Made by a program: the position numbers and the translations under genes. The notes below the pieces were generated by a model. The model made no database searches and was not told the origin of the DNA. It worked only from the letters and a program-made list of their open reading frames with translations. From Virgibacillus litoralis (lineage in GTDB: Bacteria; Bacillota; Bacilli; Bacillales; Amphibacillaceae), in assembly GCF_017873675.1 (NCBI RefSeq), contig NZ_JAGGKK010000004.1:1-64000 (forward strand): a stretch of 64,000 nt of DNA. The letters are read 5' to 3'. Each line of letters opens with the position of its first letter. Position 1 is the stretch's first letter. Below, piece by piece: positions 34,019-43,988 of this stretch.

Positions 34019-34545
34019 ATGACGAACTAAAAACCTCTACTTTAAAGACGAATAATAGCAGGATATGTAGTTAAGAATGTTCATTATCAATGGTTAAATC
34101 TAATACGTAATTGGTATAAACTGCGAAGTACTCTTTAAAAAGTTTGAGTGCTATGATGGCGCTCCGGAAATACACTTCGCTTTCCGTGGGCGGCTGATGA
34201 GCCTCCTTGCTCCTACGTCGCAGCGTAGTCTCATCTAGGCCTCAGCTCCCACAGGAGTCTACGTGTATTTCCTCCGCTAGGTTTTGTTCACTGATTCAAA
34301 AAAATAAATGCATGTTGTGATGAACAAGATTTTAGACCATCTAAACCAGCAGTTGGAATATGCGAGACTCCTGTGGGACAGCGAGCCTAAGAGACCCCAC
34401 AGGGAGCGTTCTTTGCGAGCGAGGAGGCTCGTGGTGAGCCCACGGAAAGCGAGTATATTCCAACTGCGCGGTTAGTGATCCTCACTAAATGATATTAATC
34501 TAATCTATGTCGCAGTTTTATATCTAATCAGCAACATTAAAAAAA

Positions 34546-34624
34546 CTAGGCATTCACCAAGCCTTTTGGTGAATGCCATAGTTGCGCTTATGCAGTAAGA
34601 AAGTAGTTAAACTTTCTTACTGCA
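34546..34624 (+). repeat. Small dispersed hairpin repeat, copy i, inserted in the composite repeat
   Basis: Two perfect stems, GGCATTCACCAA/TTGGTGAATGCC and GCAGTAAGAAAGT/ACTTTCTTACTGC, are joined by ATAGTTGCGCTTAT. The flanks GCAACA (left) and CATCCGAACTAATTCG (right) are adjacent in copy A of the composite repeat apart from a few A residues, so the 79 bp looks like an insertion. Confidence 0.8.
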
Positions 34625-34627
34625 AAC

Positions 34628-34684
34628 ATCCGAACTAATTCGAATTCTATTTCAAGAATTTCGAATCATAGTTCGGATTTTACT
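34628..34684. terminator. Bidirectional terminator (composite repeat copy B)
   Basis: ATCCGAACTA...TAGTTCGGAT stem nearly identical to 22078-22137, situated before the stop of the leftward acyl-CoA synthetase gene. Confidence 0.8.
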
Positions 34685-34750
34685 TTGTCTAAAACACTTT
34701 TGTCCCAGCCTTTAATTGGCAGTTAAGCAGTAATTTCAAGTTTTCTAAAC

Positions 34751-36328
34751 TTATTTTTTAATGCTTTCTTTCTTCCTTAACTCCACTCTTCTAATCTTCC
34801 CAGAGGTAGTTTTCGGCAATTCTTCAATAAAATCAATTTGTCTTGGATATTTGTATGGTGCTGTTAAATCTTTTACATGATCCTGAAGTTCCTTAACCAG
34901 ATCAGGACTGTTTGGATCAACACCTGCTTGAAGTACAATAAACGCTTTAACTATATTTCCGCGAATTTCATCTGGACTTGCAACAACGGCACATTCTTGC
35001 ACAGATGGATGTTTGACCAAGGCATCTTCCACTTCGAAAGGTCCGATAGTGTAGCCGGAACTAATAATGATATCATCACTTCGTCCTTCAAACCAAAAGT
35101 ACCCATCTTCGTCTTTCGATGCCTGATCACCTGTCACATAGTAATTACCGCGCTGTGACATTTTTGTTCGTTCCGAATCCTTGTAATATTCCTGGAACAG
35201 CGCAGGACAATCAAGCTTAACTGCAATATCACCGATTTCATTGGCCGGTAACGGTTCTCCATTTTCATCAACAACGTCTACATCATTGCCAGGGGTCGGT
35301 TTACCCATCGATCCTGGTTTTACTTTCATATCCTTCATAAAACCTAATAATAATGTATTTTCTGTTTGACCATAGCCATCACGAACGGTCACATTAAAAT
35401 ATTTTTGGAACGTATCGATAACTTCCCTGTTTAAAGGTTCTCCTGCTGAAACCGCACTGTGCAACGCAGGCAATTGATAGTCTGTCAGATTATCTACTTT
35501 CGCCATCAAACGATATTCAGTTGGCGTACAGCACAATACATTAATTTCATTACCCTGCAGGAGACTTAAGTATGTTTTCGGATCAAATTTACCATTATAA
35601 ACAAACCCAGTTGCACCCGCACCTAGCACTGATAAGAATGGACTCCAAATCCATTTTTGCCAGCCTGGTCCTGCTGTTGCCCATACCTTATCTCCTTCAT
35701 TAATACATAACCAATTCTCAGAGGCTGTTTTCAGGTGGGCGTACCCCCAGCCATGCGTATGTACGACTCCCTTTGGATTCCCAGTTGTACCGGATGTATA
35801 TGGCAGGAATGCAATATCATCACTTTTAGTGTCGGCCATTTCCAGTTGATCAGAAGCCTGTTCTTTTAATGAATCCAAATCATGCCAGCCTTCAACTTGT
35901 TTCCCTACTGAAAACAATGCTAATTGATCATATTCTCTAATGTCTTTGTACTGATCAACAAATGGATAATAACTTACTACACCACTTACCTCACCATGAC
36001 TGACTCGGTATTGCAGATCCTTTGTTTTCAGCATTTCTGAACTTGGGATAATGATAATACCTGTTTTTAATGCTGCTAAATATGTTTCATATGCTTCTAT
36101 CATTCTTGGAATCATAATGAGGATTTTATCCCCTTTTTTCAAACCATTTTCCAGGAATGCGTTACCAATTTTATTTACATTCTTCATCAATTGTTCATAG
36201 GTAATCTCTTTTGATGCACCTTTATCATCTTTCCAAATCAAAGCTTTTCTAGTTGGATCTGTTGCAAAACGCTCCATTTCCATTACGATATTATAATCTT
36301 TAGGAGCAATTAAATCATCTCTGTTCAT
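34751..36328 (-). CDS. AMP-forming acyl-CoA synthetase (MbcS/YtcI-like)
   Basis: A 525-residue adenylate-forming enzyme that activates a carboxylic acid to its CoA thioester. The phosphate loop YTSGTTGNPKGVVHTH, the A5 motif DGYGQTEN, the hinge GRSDDIIISSGYTIGP and the catalytic lysine in PKTTSGKIRR are intact. The arrangement and length resemble Bacillus MbcS/YtcI enzymes, which act on medium or branched-chain acids, and acetyl-CoA synthetases less so. No neighbouring gene points to the substrate. Confidence 0.9.
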   Translation of the reverse strand: MNRDDLIAPKDYNIVMEMERFATDPTRKALIWKDDKGASKEITYEQLMKNVNKIGNAFLENGLKKGDKILIMIPRMIEAYETYLAALKTGIIIIPSSEMLKTKDLQYRVSHGEVSGVVSYYPFVDQYKDIREYDQLALFSVGKQVEGWHDLDSLKEQASDQLEMADTKSDDIAFLPYTSGTTGNPKGVVHTHGWGYAHLKTASENWLCINEGDKVWATAGPGWQKWIWSPFLSVLGAGATGFVYNGKFDPKTYLSLLQGNEINVLCCTPTEYRLMAKVDNLTDYQLPALHSAVSAGEPLNREVIDTFQKYFNVTVRDGYGQTENTLLLGFMKDMKVKPGSMGKPTPGNDVDVVDENGEPLPANEIGDIAVKLDCPALFQEYYKDSERTKMSQRGNYYVTGDQASKDEDGYFWFEGRSDDIIISSGYTIGPFEVEDALVKHPSVQECAVVASPDEIRGNIVKAFIVLQAGVDPNSPDLVKELQDHVKDLTAPYKYPRQIDFIEELPKTTSGKIRRVELRKKESIKK

Positions 36329-36540
36329 CTTATCAACTCCAATACTAGGTTATAGTCGTAGTATAGCAAAATTTAAGAAAATTTTAAATAAAATAGACAC
36401 AGCAAAAGTATTCGACTTATATCGGCAAATTTTTCAAAATACTATTCCAAAGATGAAGCTTCTGTATTACAATATAAGTTACTTTTAATGTACATAATTG
36501 GCAATTTTATATCATTGCAGTGAAGAAGGGATGATTAGGT

Positions 36541-39531
36541 ATGGGGAACAGGCCTAATAAGCAGCATAGATCAAATTTATTATCATCATTATTCAACAAA
36601 AAGAAAGATAATACAGGAGAAAATAATACAGACAAAAATCTGTTAGAACACTACTCTGCTTCTTTAGCAATGTATCACCCGGACCTGATTATCGTCCTTT
36701 CACCAAACGGGGAAATTCTCTCCCAAAATAGAGGCAGTATAAATGAATTCCTGGGATATACTCCGATTGAATCGATTGACCATAAAGCGTCTTTGAGTAA
36801 AAAGGACTATCATCAATTAAAGTCAACATTCTACAAAGCATTAAAAGGCGAAACAAATAGACTTGAAATGACGTTATTAAATAAAAGTAAGGAAACGTTA
36901 CATACAAATCTTACGTTTATTCCTATTAAACAATTAAATGGTAGTACTGAAGGGGTATATATCATAGTTCGAGATAACACTACACATCAACAAACACTGG
37001 AAGAATTAGAGTTAAACAAAAGTCATCTGGAACATGCCCAGCAAATTGCTAAAATAGGCAGCTGGGAATACGTGATTGATGATGATGAAATATCCTGTTC
37101 TGACTACACCTATGACATCTTTGGACTGGATAAAAGTCACTCTAAGGTATCAATGGATACCCCATTTGAGTTTATACACCCGGATGATGACGAAAAGGCA
37201 AGAAAAATGGTTGAAAATGCAATTGAAAAAGGTACAAGTTATGTCTCTAAATTTCGAATTTTTCATGGGAAGACCAATGAAATACGGTACTTAAGAGTAC
37301 AAGCTGAAGTAATGTGGAAAAATAACAAACCATATAAACTTGTTGGAGTAGTACGAGACTATACAACCCAAAAGCTTTTGGAAAAGCAGATGGATGAGTC
37401 CAAACAAAACACAAGACAATTACTTGACCATTTAATAATAGGGTTTTGGCTGAAGGAATATGATACAGGAAAGGTAGAGTATGTTTCTAAGGGTGCAGAA
37501 GAGATACTGCAATATCCTTTAGACAAATTATATAACGAACCAATAATCTGGCAAAACATGGTCCACAAGTCTGACAAAGAAGAAGTAATAGAAAAACAAA
37601 ACTTACTTACCGAAGGCAAATCACTATCCCTTAAGTATCAGATAAACTGTGGAGATGGAACTACTAAATGGATTTATGATCAAACCTTACCCTGGTTTAA
37701 TGATGAAGGACAATTAACCCATTATTTTGGAATGCTTGCGGATGTTACTGGTGAAATTGAAATGCAGGAACAGCTGAAACATTTCGCAACCCACGACACT
37801 TTAACAGCTCTTCCAAATCAGCGCAGCTTATATGAAAAAGTAGATTATTTATGCAAGGATGAATCATCCACTAAATTTGCTTTATTTTACCTGGACTTGG
37901 ATCGCTTCCAACTTATCAATGATTCACTTGGATATCAGATTGGTGATGAAGTCCTTAAAAAGGTCGCAAGCAGATTATTATCGGCATTACCTGATGGGGG
38001 CTATCTTGCCCGTATCAGCAGTAATGACTTTATCGTTCTCTTTGAAGACTACCCATCGAAGGAGTTTATTTTCAACCTGGCTGAACGAATTATCGAGGCT
38101 ATTGAAGAGCCAGTCACTGTTGATGGGTACGAAATGCATGTAACTACAAGTATTGGAATTAGCTTTTTTCCGGAGGATGGTGAAAACAAGCTGACCTTAA
38201 TTGAGAGTGCTCATGCTGCTTTATTTCACGCTAAACAACTAGGAAAAAATAATTACCAGTTGTACTCATTCACACGGGATATTACCTCATATAAGAAATA
38301 TATACTTGAAAAAGATATGCGTAAAGCCATTGAAAAAGAAGAATTTGAAATATACTATCAACCCCAAGTTGCCACCTCAACTGGTGTCATTCAAGGTGCA
38401 GAGGCGTTAATTCGCTGGAATCACGAGGAATGGGGAATGGTGTCACCTGGGGAATTTATTCCATTAGCTGAAGAAAATCACCTTATCCATCAAATTGGTG
38501 ACTGGGTAATTGAAAATGTGTGTAAACAAATACGTACATGGATAGATAAAGGGTATACGACTCGCCCTATTTCAATCAATGTATCGCCAATCCGTTTCAT
38601 GAAAAAAGGATTGGTTGAATATGTAGCAGACCTGCTCACCAAATATGATGTGCCCGCAAAATACCTTGAACTTGAAATTACGGAAGGATCCTTATTAAAG
38701 AGCGAAAAAAATGTATTAAACACCCTTGATGGTTTAAGAGATTTGGGGATTAAAATTGCCATTGATGACTTTGGAACCGGATTTGCATCCCTTACGTATT
38801 TAAGAGAATTTAATGCAGATACAATTAAGATTGACCAGGTTTTTGTCCAAAATATAACCGAAGAAAATAAAAAAGATACTGCTATTATTTCTTCCGTATT
38901 ACACTTGGCAAAAGGCATGGATATGAAGGTTATAGCTGAAGGTGTGGAAGAATACGAGCAGCTTAATTTCCTGAAACAAAAAGAATGCGACGAAATACAA
39001 GGTTACTTATTCTCTAAACCAGTTTCATTGGATATATTTGAACAGATGCTGGAAACAGGTTATATTAAACCCACAAAACCTAAAGTAAATAAACTGCCTG
39101 AGGATGAACGGAGAAGTTTTTATCGATTGAGTTTCCCTACCCCAGCCCTTGGTGAAATGACGATTATTGAAGTAAATGAGAAGAAGGTTAATTTGGGATC
39201 CGCTCAAGTATTGGTTGAGGACATTGGTCTTGGTGGATTAAAAATTCTTTCATCACTTAAGCTCCCGGTAAATTCAACAATCAAACTTACCTTCAATATC
39301 GAACTGATGGGGGAGAAATTTCTACTTGATGGGTTATTAGTCTGGAAAGACGAGGCTAAGCGAGACACATTCCATTATGGTATTGAATTTAACATTAGCG
39401 AACATGAAGAGGACCGTTTGGCAGGTGTGATTAATAAAATGAGTGTTCTGCTCCGGCTGAATCACACAATACCTGACACAAACTTTATTAACCAAAATCC
39501 TTATACCTATATCCAAAAGAATAATACTTAA
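36541..39531 (+). CDS. Cyclic-di-GMP protein with PAS, degenerate GGDEF, EAL and PilZ domains
   Basis: A 996-residue soluble multidomain protein. Three PAS-type modules occupy about residues 35-150, 160-280 and 290-410. The GGDEF domain (415-580) has SSNDF at 493-497 in place of GGDEF, so diguanylate cyclase activity is unlikely. The EAL domain (590-840) keeps EAL (621-623), the metal/catalytic region IDDFGTGFASL (741-751) and EGVE (800-803), so phosphodiesterase activity is plausible. The C terminus (855-970) looks like PilZ: RSFYR (858-862) fits RxxxR, but DIGLGG (894-899) replaces the Ser of D/NxSxxG. No membrane segment is visible. It is monocistronic with its own terminator. Confidence 0.92.
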   Translation: MGNRPNKQHRSNLLSSLFNKKKDNTGENNTDKNLLEHYSASLAMYHPDLIIVLSPNGEILSQNRGSINEFLGYTPIESIDHKASLSKKDYHQLKSTFYKALKGETNRLEMTLLNKSKETLHTNLTFIPIKQLNGSTEGVYIIVRDNTTHQQTLEELELNKSHLEHAQQIAKIGSWEYVIDDDEISCSDYTYDIFGLDKSHSKVSMDTPFEFIHPDDDEKARKMVENAIEKGTSYVSKFRIFHGKTNEIRYLRVQAEVMWKNNKPYKLVGVVRDYTTQKLLEKQMDESKQNTRQLLDHLIIGFWLKEYDTGKVEYVSKGAEEILQYPLDKLYNEPIIWQNMVHKSDKEEVIEKQNLLTEGKSLSLKYQINCGDGTTKWIYDQTLPWFNDEGQLTHYFGMLADVTGEIEMQEQLKHFATHDTLTALPNQRSLYEKVDYLCKDESSTKFALFYLDLDRFQLINDSLGYQIGDEVLKKVASRLLSALPDGGYLARISSNDFIVLFEDYPSKEFIFNLAERIIEAIEEPVTVDGYEMHVTTSIGISFFPEDGENKLTLIESAHAALFHAKQLGKNNYQLYSFTRDITSYKKYILEKDMRKAIEKEEFEIYYQPQVATSTGVIQGAEALIRWNHEEWGMVSPGEFIPLAEENHLIHQIGDWVIENVCKQIRTWIDKGYTTRPISINVSPIRFMKKGLVEYVADLLTKYDVPAKYLELEITEGSLLKSEKNVLNTLDGLRDLGIKIAIDDFGTGFASLTYLREFNADTIKIDQVFVQNITEENKKDTAIISSVLHLAKGMDMKVIAEGVEEYEQLNFLKQKECDEIQGYLFSKPVSLDIFEQMLETGYIKPTKPKVNKLPEDERRSFYRLSFPTPALGEMTIIEVNEKKVNLGSAQVLVEDIGLGGLKILSSLKLPVNSTIKLTFNIELMGEKFLLDGLLVWKDEAKRDTFHYGIEFNISEHEEDRLAGVINKMSVLLRLNHTIPDTNFINQNPYTYIQKNNT

Positions 39532-39534
39532 TGC

Positions 39535-39572
39535 CATAGAGCTGTGAATGACAGCTCTATGCACTTTCTTTT
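39535..39572 (+). terminator. Terminator of the cyclic-di-GMP gene
   Basis: CATAGAGCTGTgaatgACAGCTCTATG, an 11-bp perfect stem, followed by a T-rich tail. Confidence 0.85.
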
Positions 39573-39623
39573 ACTTCCTATATACTGGACTATATTAAAC
39601 TATTGAAAAGGTGCTCTGGAACA

Positions 39624-41669
39624 ATGATGAAATTAGCTAAACTATTGCTTTTTTATATACTCGGAGTTTTCGGAATTATTTGTATAAGTGTCTTTCCACA
39701 GTTTTTTCAGACTACTGGAATCTCTAATCCATTAAATTATTTCAAGGACCTTGGTGTATTTCTTACTGAATTCATTAAACCTGAATACTGGGTTTATCAA
39801 GTACCAAATTCACCGGGTAAATTTCCACTTATCGGAACCTTGTGGGAGCCTTTTGTTTATTCGATGCAAATACTTATTGGTGCGTTGCTGCTAGGGTTCG
39901 TGCTCGCATTCAGTTTTGCCTTATTTACAAACTTCTTACCTAAAAGAGTATTACATACCGTTAAAAGGCTACTCGATTTCCTGGAATCTATCCCTGACAT
40001 CGTCATAGCAGCTATCCTGCAGATGCTTGTTATCTATGTGAAACATACATATGAAATTGAATTATTTCAGGTTGCGACCTATCTTGATGACAAAGCCTAT
40101 GCTGGGCCTATAGTGACTTTAGCAATTTTGCCTATGGTCTCTTTATTTAAAATTCTGCTCTTGATGATTGAAGAAGAATTCACCAAGGATTACGTTTTAT
40201 TCCTAAAAAGTAAAGGAATCAAAAAGCTAAGCGTACTAACCCGACATATATTAAAAAATATTCTTCCGACCACATTTCATCACACAAAAATAATACTTTG
40301 GGCAACACTTTCAAGTCAGTTTATTATCGAGCGCATTTTTAATGTACACGGGTTCAGCTTTTTCATCCTTGAAAGCTTTACACCAATGACAATTGCTGTA
40401 TCACTAATTTTACTGTTTACGCCTTTCTTTTTAATCTTCCAGCTCGTCGATTTATGGACAGGGCAGAATATACATTTAACCGGGGACGAAACACCTCCGA
40501 AAGGAAGATTATCTTTCTTCTCCATCAAAGAATTGCTCGTGCGATTCCGTAATATCAAATGGAGAAGATTTGGATTCCGGCCATGGAAACCAGTGCTTGC
40601 TCCATTCATGGTATTTTTCAGGCACATGAAGAACTGGAAATTTGCGACAGGAAGTCTATTTTTCATTGTCATAATCAGTTACAGTGCATTTTATTCCATA
40701 ACGAGCAATAATCACATTGATAAGGCCAGAATAGTATACGAAGCAGATGGTGTTACAATAAAAAGCACGCCACCTCACCCACCACCAGATCCTTTTTTAC
40801 TGGGATCTGATAGTTTGGGATTCAGTATCTCGGATATGCTGGTTATCGGTGCCAAATATACTTTAATCTTCGCCTTAATCATTGCCTTTCTCCGCGTGAT
40901 TATCGGAATGGCTGGAGGTGTATTATTTTCATTTGGACTGGGACCAAAACGGCAAAATTGGGTTGAAAAGACAGTCGATTCTATTCACTTTCTACCATTA
41001 AGTCTGATTGCATATTTACTGCTGAGGCCAATCCTGATGGAGCAGTTCAATGGTTTTTCTTACACGTTTACAGAGCGTATATTATTTGAAATCATTATTT
41101 TGACCATACTCGTTGTGCCTCTGACTTCAGTGCTTTCGGGGAACGAAATGAAGCGGGTGTTGAACGCAGAATTTATCAAGAGTGCGCAGGTTCTCGGGGG
41201 AAGTAACTTTCATATTTTCTGGAGGCATGTGCTACCGCATATCGGACCACGGATGACAATTTTGCTTGGCCAGCAATTCATTCAAGTGCTGCTGATTTTT
41301 ATGCACTTAGGAATTTTCAACTTCTTCTTTGGTGGAACCAACATGACATTCGGCGCTGTCAAGGATCCACCGAGATCGATTACGTATGAATGGTCAGGAA
41401 TGCTTGGCTCAACTACTAATGCTCTTTCTTCAGGAAAGTATTGGATTGTTGCCTGGGTACTACTCGCTTTTATTCTTAGTATTTTTGCCATGCAGTTTAT
41501 CATTCAAGGTGTAAAAGAAATACAACAGACTAAAGTTGGGGTGATTTATAACTTGCGTAAGATGAAGAAAAAACGTGATAAACGTGATACCCCTAATAAG
41601 CCTGACTACAACATCAATTCGGATAGCTTTCGGATGATTAATGGCGATATAAATAACGGTGCTCCATAA
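39624..41669 (+). CDS. Fused dipeptide/oligopeptide-type ABC permease (DppB-DppC-like)
   Basis: A 681-residue membrane protein that joins two BPD_transp_1 modules. The first half (about 1-290) has the DppB-like loop FLKSKGIKKLSVLTRHILKN; the second (about 330-640) has the DppC-like loop EFIKSAQVLGGSNFHIFWRH and HPPPDPFLLGSDSLG before it, a DppC hallmark. Separate DppB and DppC proteins of about 310 residues are usual, so this is a fusion. No binding protein or ATPase gene is adjacent. The start at 39624 follows AAAGGTG; an earlier in-frame TTG lies before the Shine-Dalgarno. Confidence 0.87.
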   Translation: MMKLAKLLLFYILGVFGIICISVFPQFFQTTGISNPLNYFKDLGVFLTEFIKPEYWVYQVPNSPGKFPLIGTLWEPFVYSMQILIGALLLGFVLAFSFALFTNFLPKRVLHTVKRLLDFLESIPDIVIAAILQMLVIYVKHTYEIELFQVATYLDDKAYAGPIVTLAILPMVSLFKILLLMIEEEFTKDYVLFLKSKGIKKLSVLTRHILKNILPTTFHHTKIILWATLSSQFIIERIFNVHGFSFFILESFTPMTIAVSLILLFTPFFLIFQLVDLWTGQNIHLTGDETPPKGRLSFFSIKELLVRFRNIKWRRFGFRPWKPVLAPFMVFFRHMKNWKFATGSLFFIVIISYSAFYSITSNNHIDKARIVYEADGVTIKSTPPHPPPDPFLLGSDSLGFSISDMLVIGAKYTLIFALIIAFLRVIIGMAGGVLFSFGLGPKRQNWVEKTVDSIHFLPLSLIAYLLLRPILMEQFNGFSYTFTERILFEIIILTILVVPLTSVLSGNEMKRVLNAEFIKSAQVLGGSNFHIFWRHVLPHIGPRMTILLGQQFIQVLLIFMHLGIFNFFFGGTNMTFGAVKDPPRSITYEWSGMLGSTTNALSSGKYWIVAWVLLAFILSIFAMQFIIQGVKEIQQTKVGVIYNLRKMKKKRDKRDTPNKPDYNINSDSFRMINGDINNGAP

Positions 41670-41692
41670 TTGGAACACCGTTATTTTTTTGG
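41651..41692. terminator. Bidirectional terminator between permease and pdaA
   Basis: AAATAACGGTGctCC...GGaaCACCGTTATTTTTTT lies between two convergent genes. Confidence 0.9.
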
Positions 41693-42493
41693 TTAATAGC
41701 CATAAAGAGGTGCCGGCAACATATTTTTTAATACTAAATGATCCAAGCTTTTAAATGTATAACCTTGCTTTTTCAATTCCGTAATTAATTTATCCAATGC
41801 TTGTGCATTATCTGATGACACGGTATGGAGAAGTATTACTGCACCGGGATGAATTTGTTTCATTATATTTTCATATGCGTATTTCCAGCCTTTTTGCTCA
41901 CTTGTTTTCCAGTCAGTGAACGCCAGCGACCAGAATATATGGATGTATCCTAACTCATTTGCCCACTTAAGTGTCTTTTCACTAAATATACCTTTTGGTG
42001 GACGCAAATATTTGAGGGTTATCTGATTCGACACATCGGATACAGCCTGTTCCAAGGACTCCAGTTCCTTTTTCATCGTTTCCTTTGATACAATAGTAAA
42101 ATCCGGGTGATGATACGAGTGATTTCCAATAATATGCCCTTCATCAACCATTCGCTGGACAAGATTTGGTTGACTTGTTACATAATGTCCAGTCAGAAAA
42201 AATGTAGCAGGAACGTTCTCTTTTTGAAGGACATCCAGAACTTCATCAGTATAGCCTTGCTCGTAGCCGTTATCAAACGTTATATAAAGCACTTTATCCC
42301 CAGAATCATCCGCGTAATACGATCCGAATCTTTCCAGTATCTCCTTGTACTTGCCGATTTCCGGAATTTTGTGTTCGGTATTCTTTTTAAATCCCCATCC
42401 GTAGCCATTACTCGCAAAAATCGTTTCACTATACAGAAAAAAAGTAAGGATAGTCAAGATGAAAATTAATGCTGAAAAACTCCATTTTCGCAT
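41693..42493 (-). CDS. pdaA: Delta-lactam-synthesising peptidoglycan deacetylase PdaA
   Basis: A 266-residue exported carbohydrate esterase 4 enzyme that removes the N-acetyl group of muramic acid in spore cortex, the step before muramic-delta-lactam formation. A signal-type hydrophobic stretch (about 6-26) is followed by ITFDNGYEQGYT (FDNGYE in place of the usual FDDG is a PdaA mark), the metal-binding GNHSYHHPDF, LRPPKG and VILLHTVS. In B. subtilis pdaA is sporulation-specific and required for germination. Its presence agrees with sspE in indicating a spore former. Confidence 0.92.
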   Translation of the reverse strand: MRKWSFSALIFILTILTFFLYSETIFASNGYGWGFKKNTEHKIPEIGKYKEILERFGSYYADDSGDKVLYITFDNGYEQGYTDEVLDVLQKENVPATFFLTGHYVTSQPNLVQRMVDEGHIIGNHSYHHPDFTIVSKETMKKELESLEQAVSDVSNQITLKYLRPPKGIFSEKTLKWANELGYIHIFWSLAFTDWKTSEQKGWKYAYENIMKQIHPGAVILLHTVSSDNAQALDKLITELKKQGYTFKSLDHLVLKNMLPAPLYGY

Positions 42494-42548
42494 AACAACC
42501 CACCCATTTCTTCCTTACTTTTTCCATTTGAATCGTTAATTATTCATT

Positions 42549-43859
42549 TTAGAGGATGATTGCGCCTATCCAGCCAAAAATAAATAATGGAATGTTATAA
42601 TGCATAAACGTTGGCACACACGTATCCCAAATGTGGTGGTGCTTACCATCCGCATTTAATCCTGAGGTTGGCCCAAGTGTACTGTCTGAAGCCGGTGATC
42701 CCGCGTCACCTAATGCTCCAGCGGTTCCGATTAGTGCAGCTGTCGCCATTGGTGAGAATCCTGCTGCAATACAAATTGGTACGTAAAGTGCCGCTAAAAT
42801 TGGAATTGTTCCGAATGATGAACCTATACCGATCGTAACAACTAACCCAACAAGCAGTAGAATAAATGCTATTAATGGTTTATTGTTCCCAAGAATTCCC
42901 GAAGATACTTCAACTAATGCATCTACTGCACCTGTTTCTGTTAAAACTTTTCCAAACCCAGAGGCAACAAGCATAACAAAGGCAATTGTCCCCATCATAG
43001 AAATGCCATCCGATACTACTTTATCTCCATTATTAAATGGTACAACAAGCAGTATAAACATGAGAACAAGACCAGTTAATGCACCGGCAATTAAATTCCC
43101 GGTTATTAATTGAACTGCTAATGCCGCTACAATCGCAATTAATGTTAGGAAATGACTTTTATTAAATTTAACTTGTTCCAATTTTGGTGCAGAAAAACTC
43201 ACTTCACCGCCGCCTGCACCCGGAATCGATTCACGATCTTTGCGATAAGTTATAAACACAGCAATCAATAAACCAACTATCATACCGGAACCAGGTATTA
43301 GCATCGATAACGCTGACTCTGTAATTGTTATGTCAACTCCGCTTTGCTTCATCCCTTTAACAATTGCTTCGTGAAAAAGGAGACCAAAACCAGCCGGAAT
43401 CATAACATAAGGTGCTTTCAAACCAAATGTCAGGGCAGTTGCAACACCACGCCTGTCCATTCTCATATCATCAAAAAGCTTTAATAACGGTGGAATTAAA
43501 ATTGGTATAAATGCAATATGAACTGGTACAAGATTTTGAGATAATGATGCCACACCAGCAATTACCAATAATGTAATTGTTTTCTTTCCAGTTAAAATTC
43601 GAATTAAGTAATTTACTAGAATCATGGTAATTCCTGTATAACTAATTGCAACGGCAAATGCTCCGAGCAGGACATAACTTAATGCTGTACTTGCTTGACC
43701 ACCCATGCCGCTTACCAACATTTCAATTGATTCAATAATATTGAGTCCAGACATCAAGCCTGCAGTAATGGCTGCTGCAATAATTGCAATAATAACATTT
43801 ACCCGCAGCAAACTTAGAATGGTCATGACTAGCACCGATACAACTACAACCCATTCCAT
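42549..43859 (-). CDS. Na+/H+ antiporter family protein (YuiF/NhaC-like)
   Basis: A 436-residue membrane protein with about eleven helices. SLSQNLVPVHIAFIPILIPP, GFGLLFHEAI and GTAGALGDAGSPASDSTLGP are typical of the YuiF-type carriers, annotated as Na+/H+ antiporters or amino-acid exporters. The transported substrate is uncertain. It reads leftward toward pdaA with a 55-bp gap; a minisatellite lies about 130 bp upstream. Confidence 0.85.
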   Translation of the reverse strand: MEWVVVVSVLVMTILSLLRVNVIIAIIAAAITAGLMSGLNIIESIEMLVSGMGGQASTALSYVLLGAFAVAISYTGITMILVNYLIRILTGKKTITLLVIAGVASLSQNLVPVHIAFIPILIPPLLKLFDDMRMDRRGVATALTFGLKAPYVMIPAGFGLLFHEAIVKGMKQSGVDITITESALSMLIPGSGMIVGLLIAVFITYRKDRESIPGAGGGEVSFSAPKLEQVKFNKSHFLTLIAIVAALAVQLITGNLIAGALTGLVLMFILLVVPFNNGDKVVSDGISMMGTIAFVMLVASGFGKVLTETGAVDALVEVSSGILGNNKPLIAFILLLVGLVVTIGIGSSFGTIPILAALYVPICIAAGFSPMATAALIGTAGALGDAGSPASDSTLGPTSGLNADGKHHHIWDTCVPTFMHYNIPLFIFGWIGAIIL

Positions 43860-43988
43860 TTTCGATTTCCCCTCTCTTTATCTATTACCTTAACTTTTGT
43901 AATCAACATTTCAACACTTCATCATGATAAAGTATTAAAGCGATAAAATCAACCCCTTTTTTTAAAAAATCCTCAGATTATGTCGGGT

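Larger units (their letters stand above)
34049..34710. repeat. Composite intergenic repeat, copy B
   Basis: Gene-free and collinear with 21334-22160. It holds the first element (34161-34278, ends GGAAATACAC/GTGTATTTCC), a second one in opposite orientation (34352-34466) whose terminal repeats are CAGTTGGAATAT/ATATTCCAACTG, the shared TCGCAGTTTTATATCTAATC, an inserted small hairpin repeat (34546-34624) absent from copy A, and the shared terminator hairpin. Confidence 0.8.

Noticed and set aside
34711-34750. Possible further fragment of the small dispersed repeat (GGCAGTTAAGCAGTAATTTC)
   Set aside because: Similarity is limited to the end of the distal stem and too short to call.
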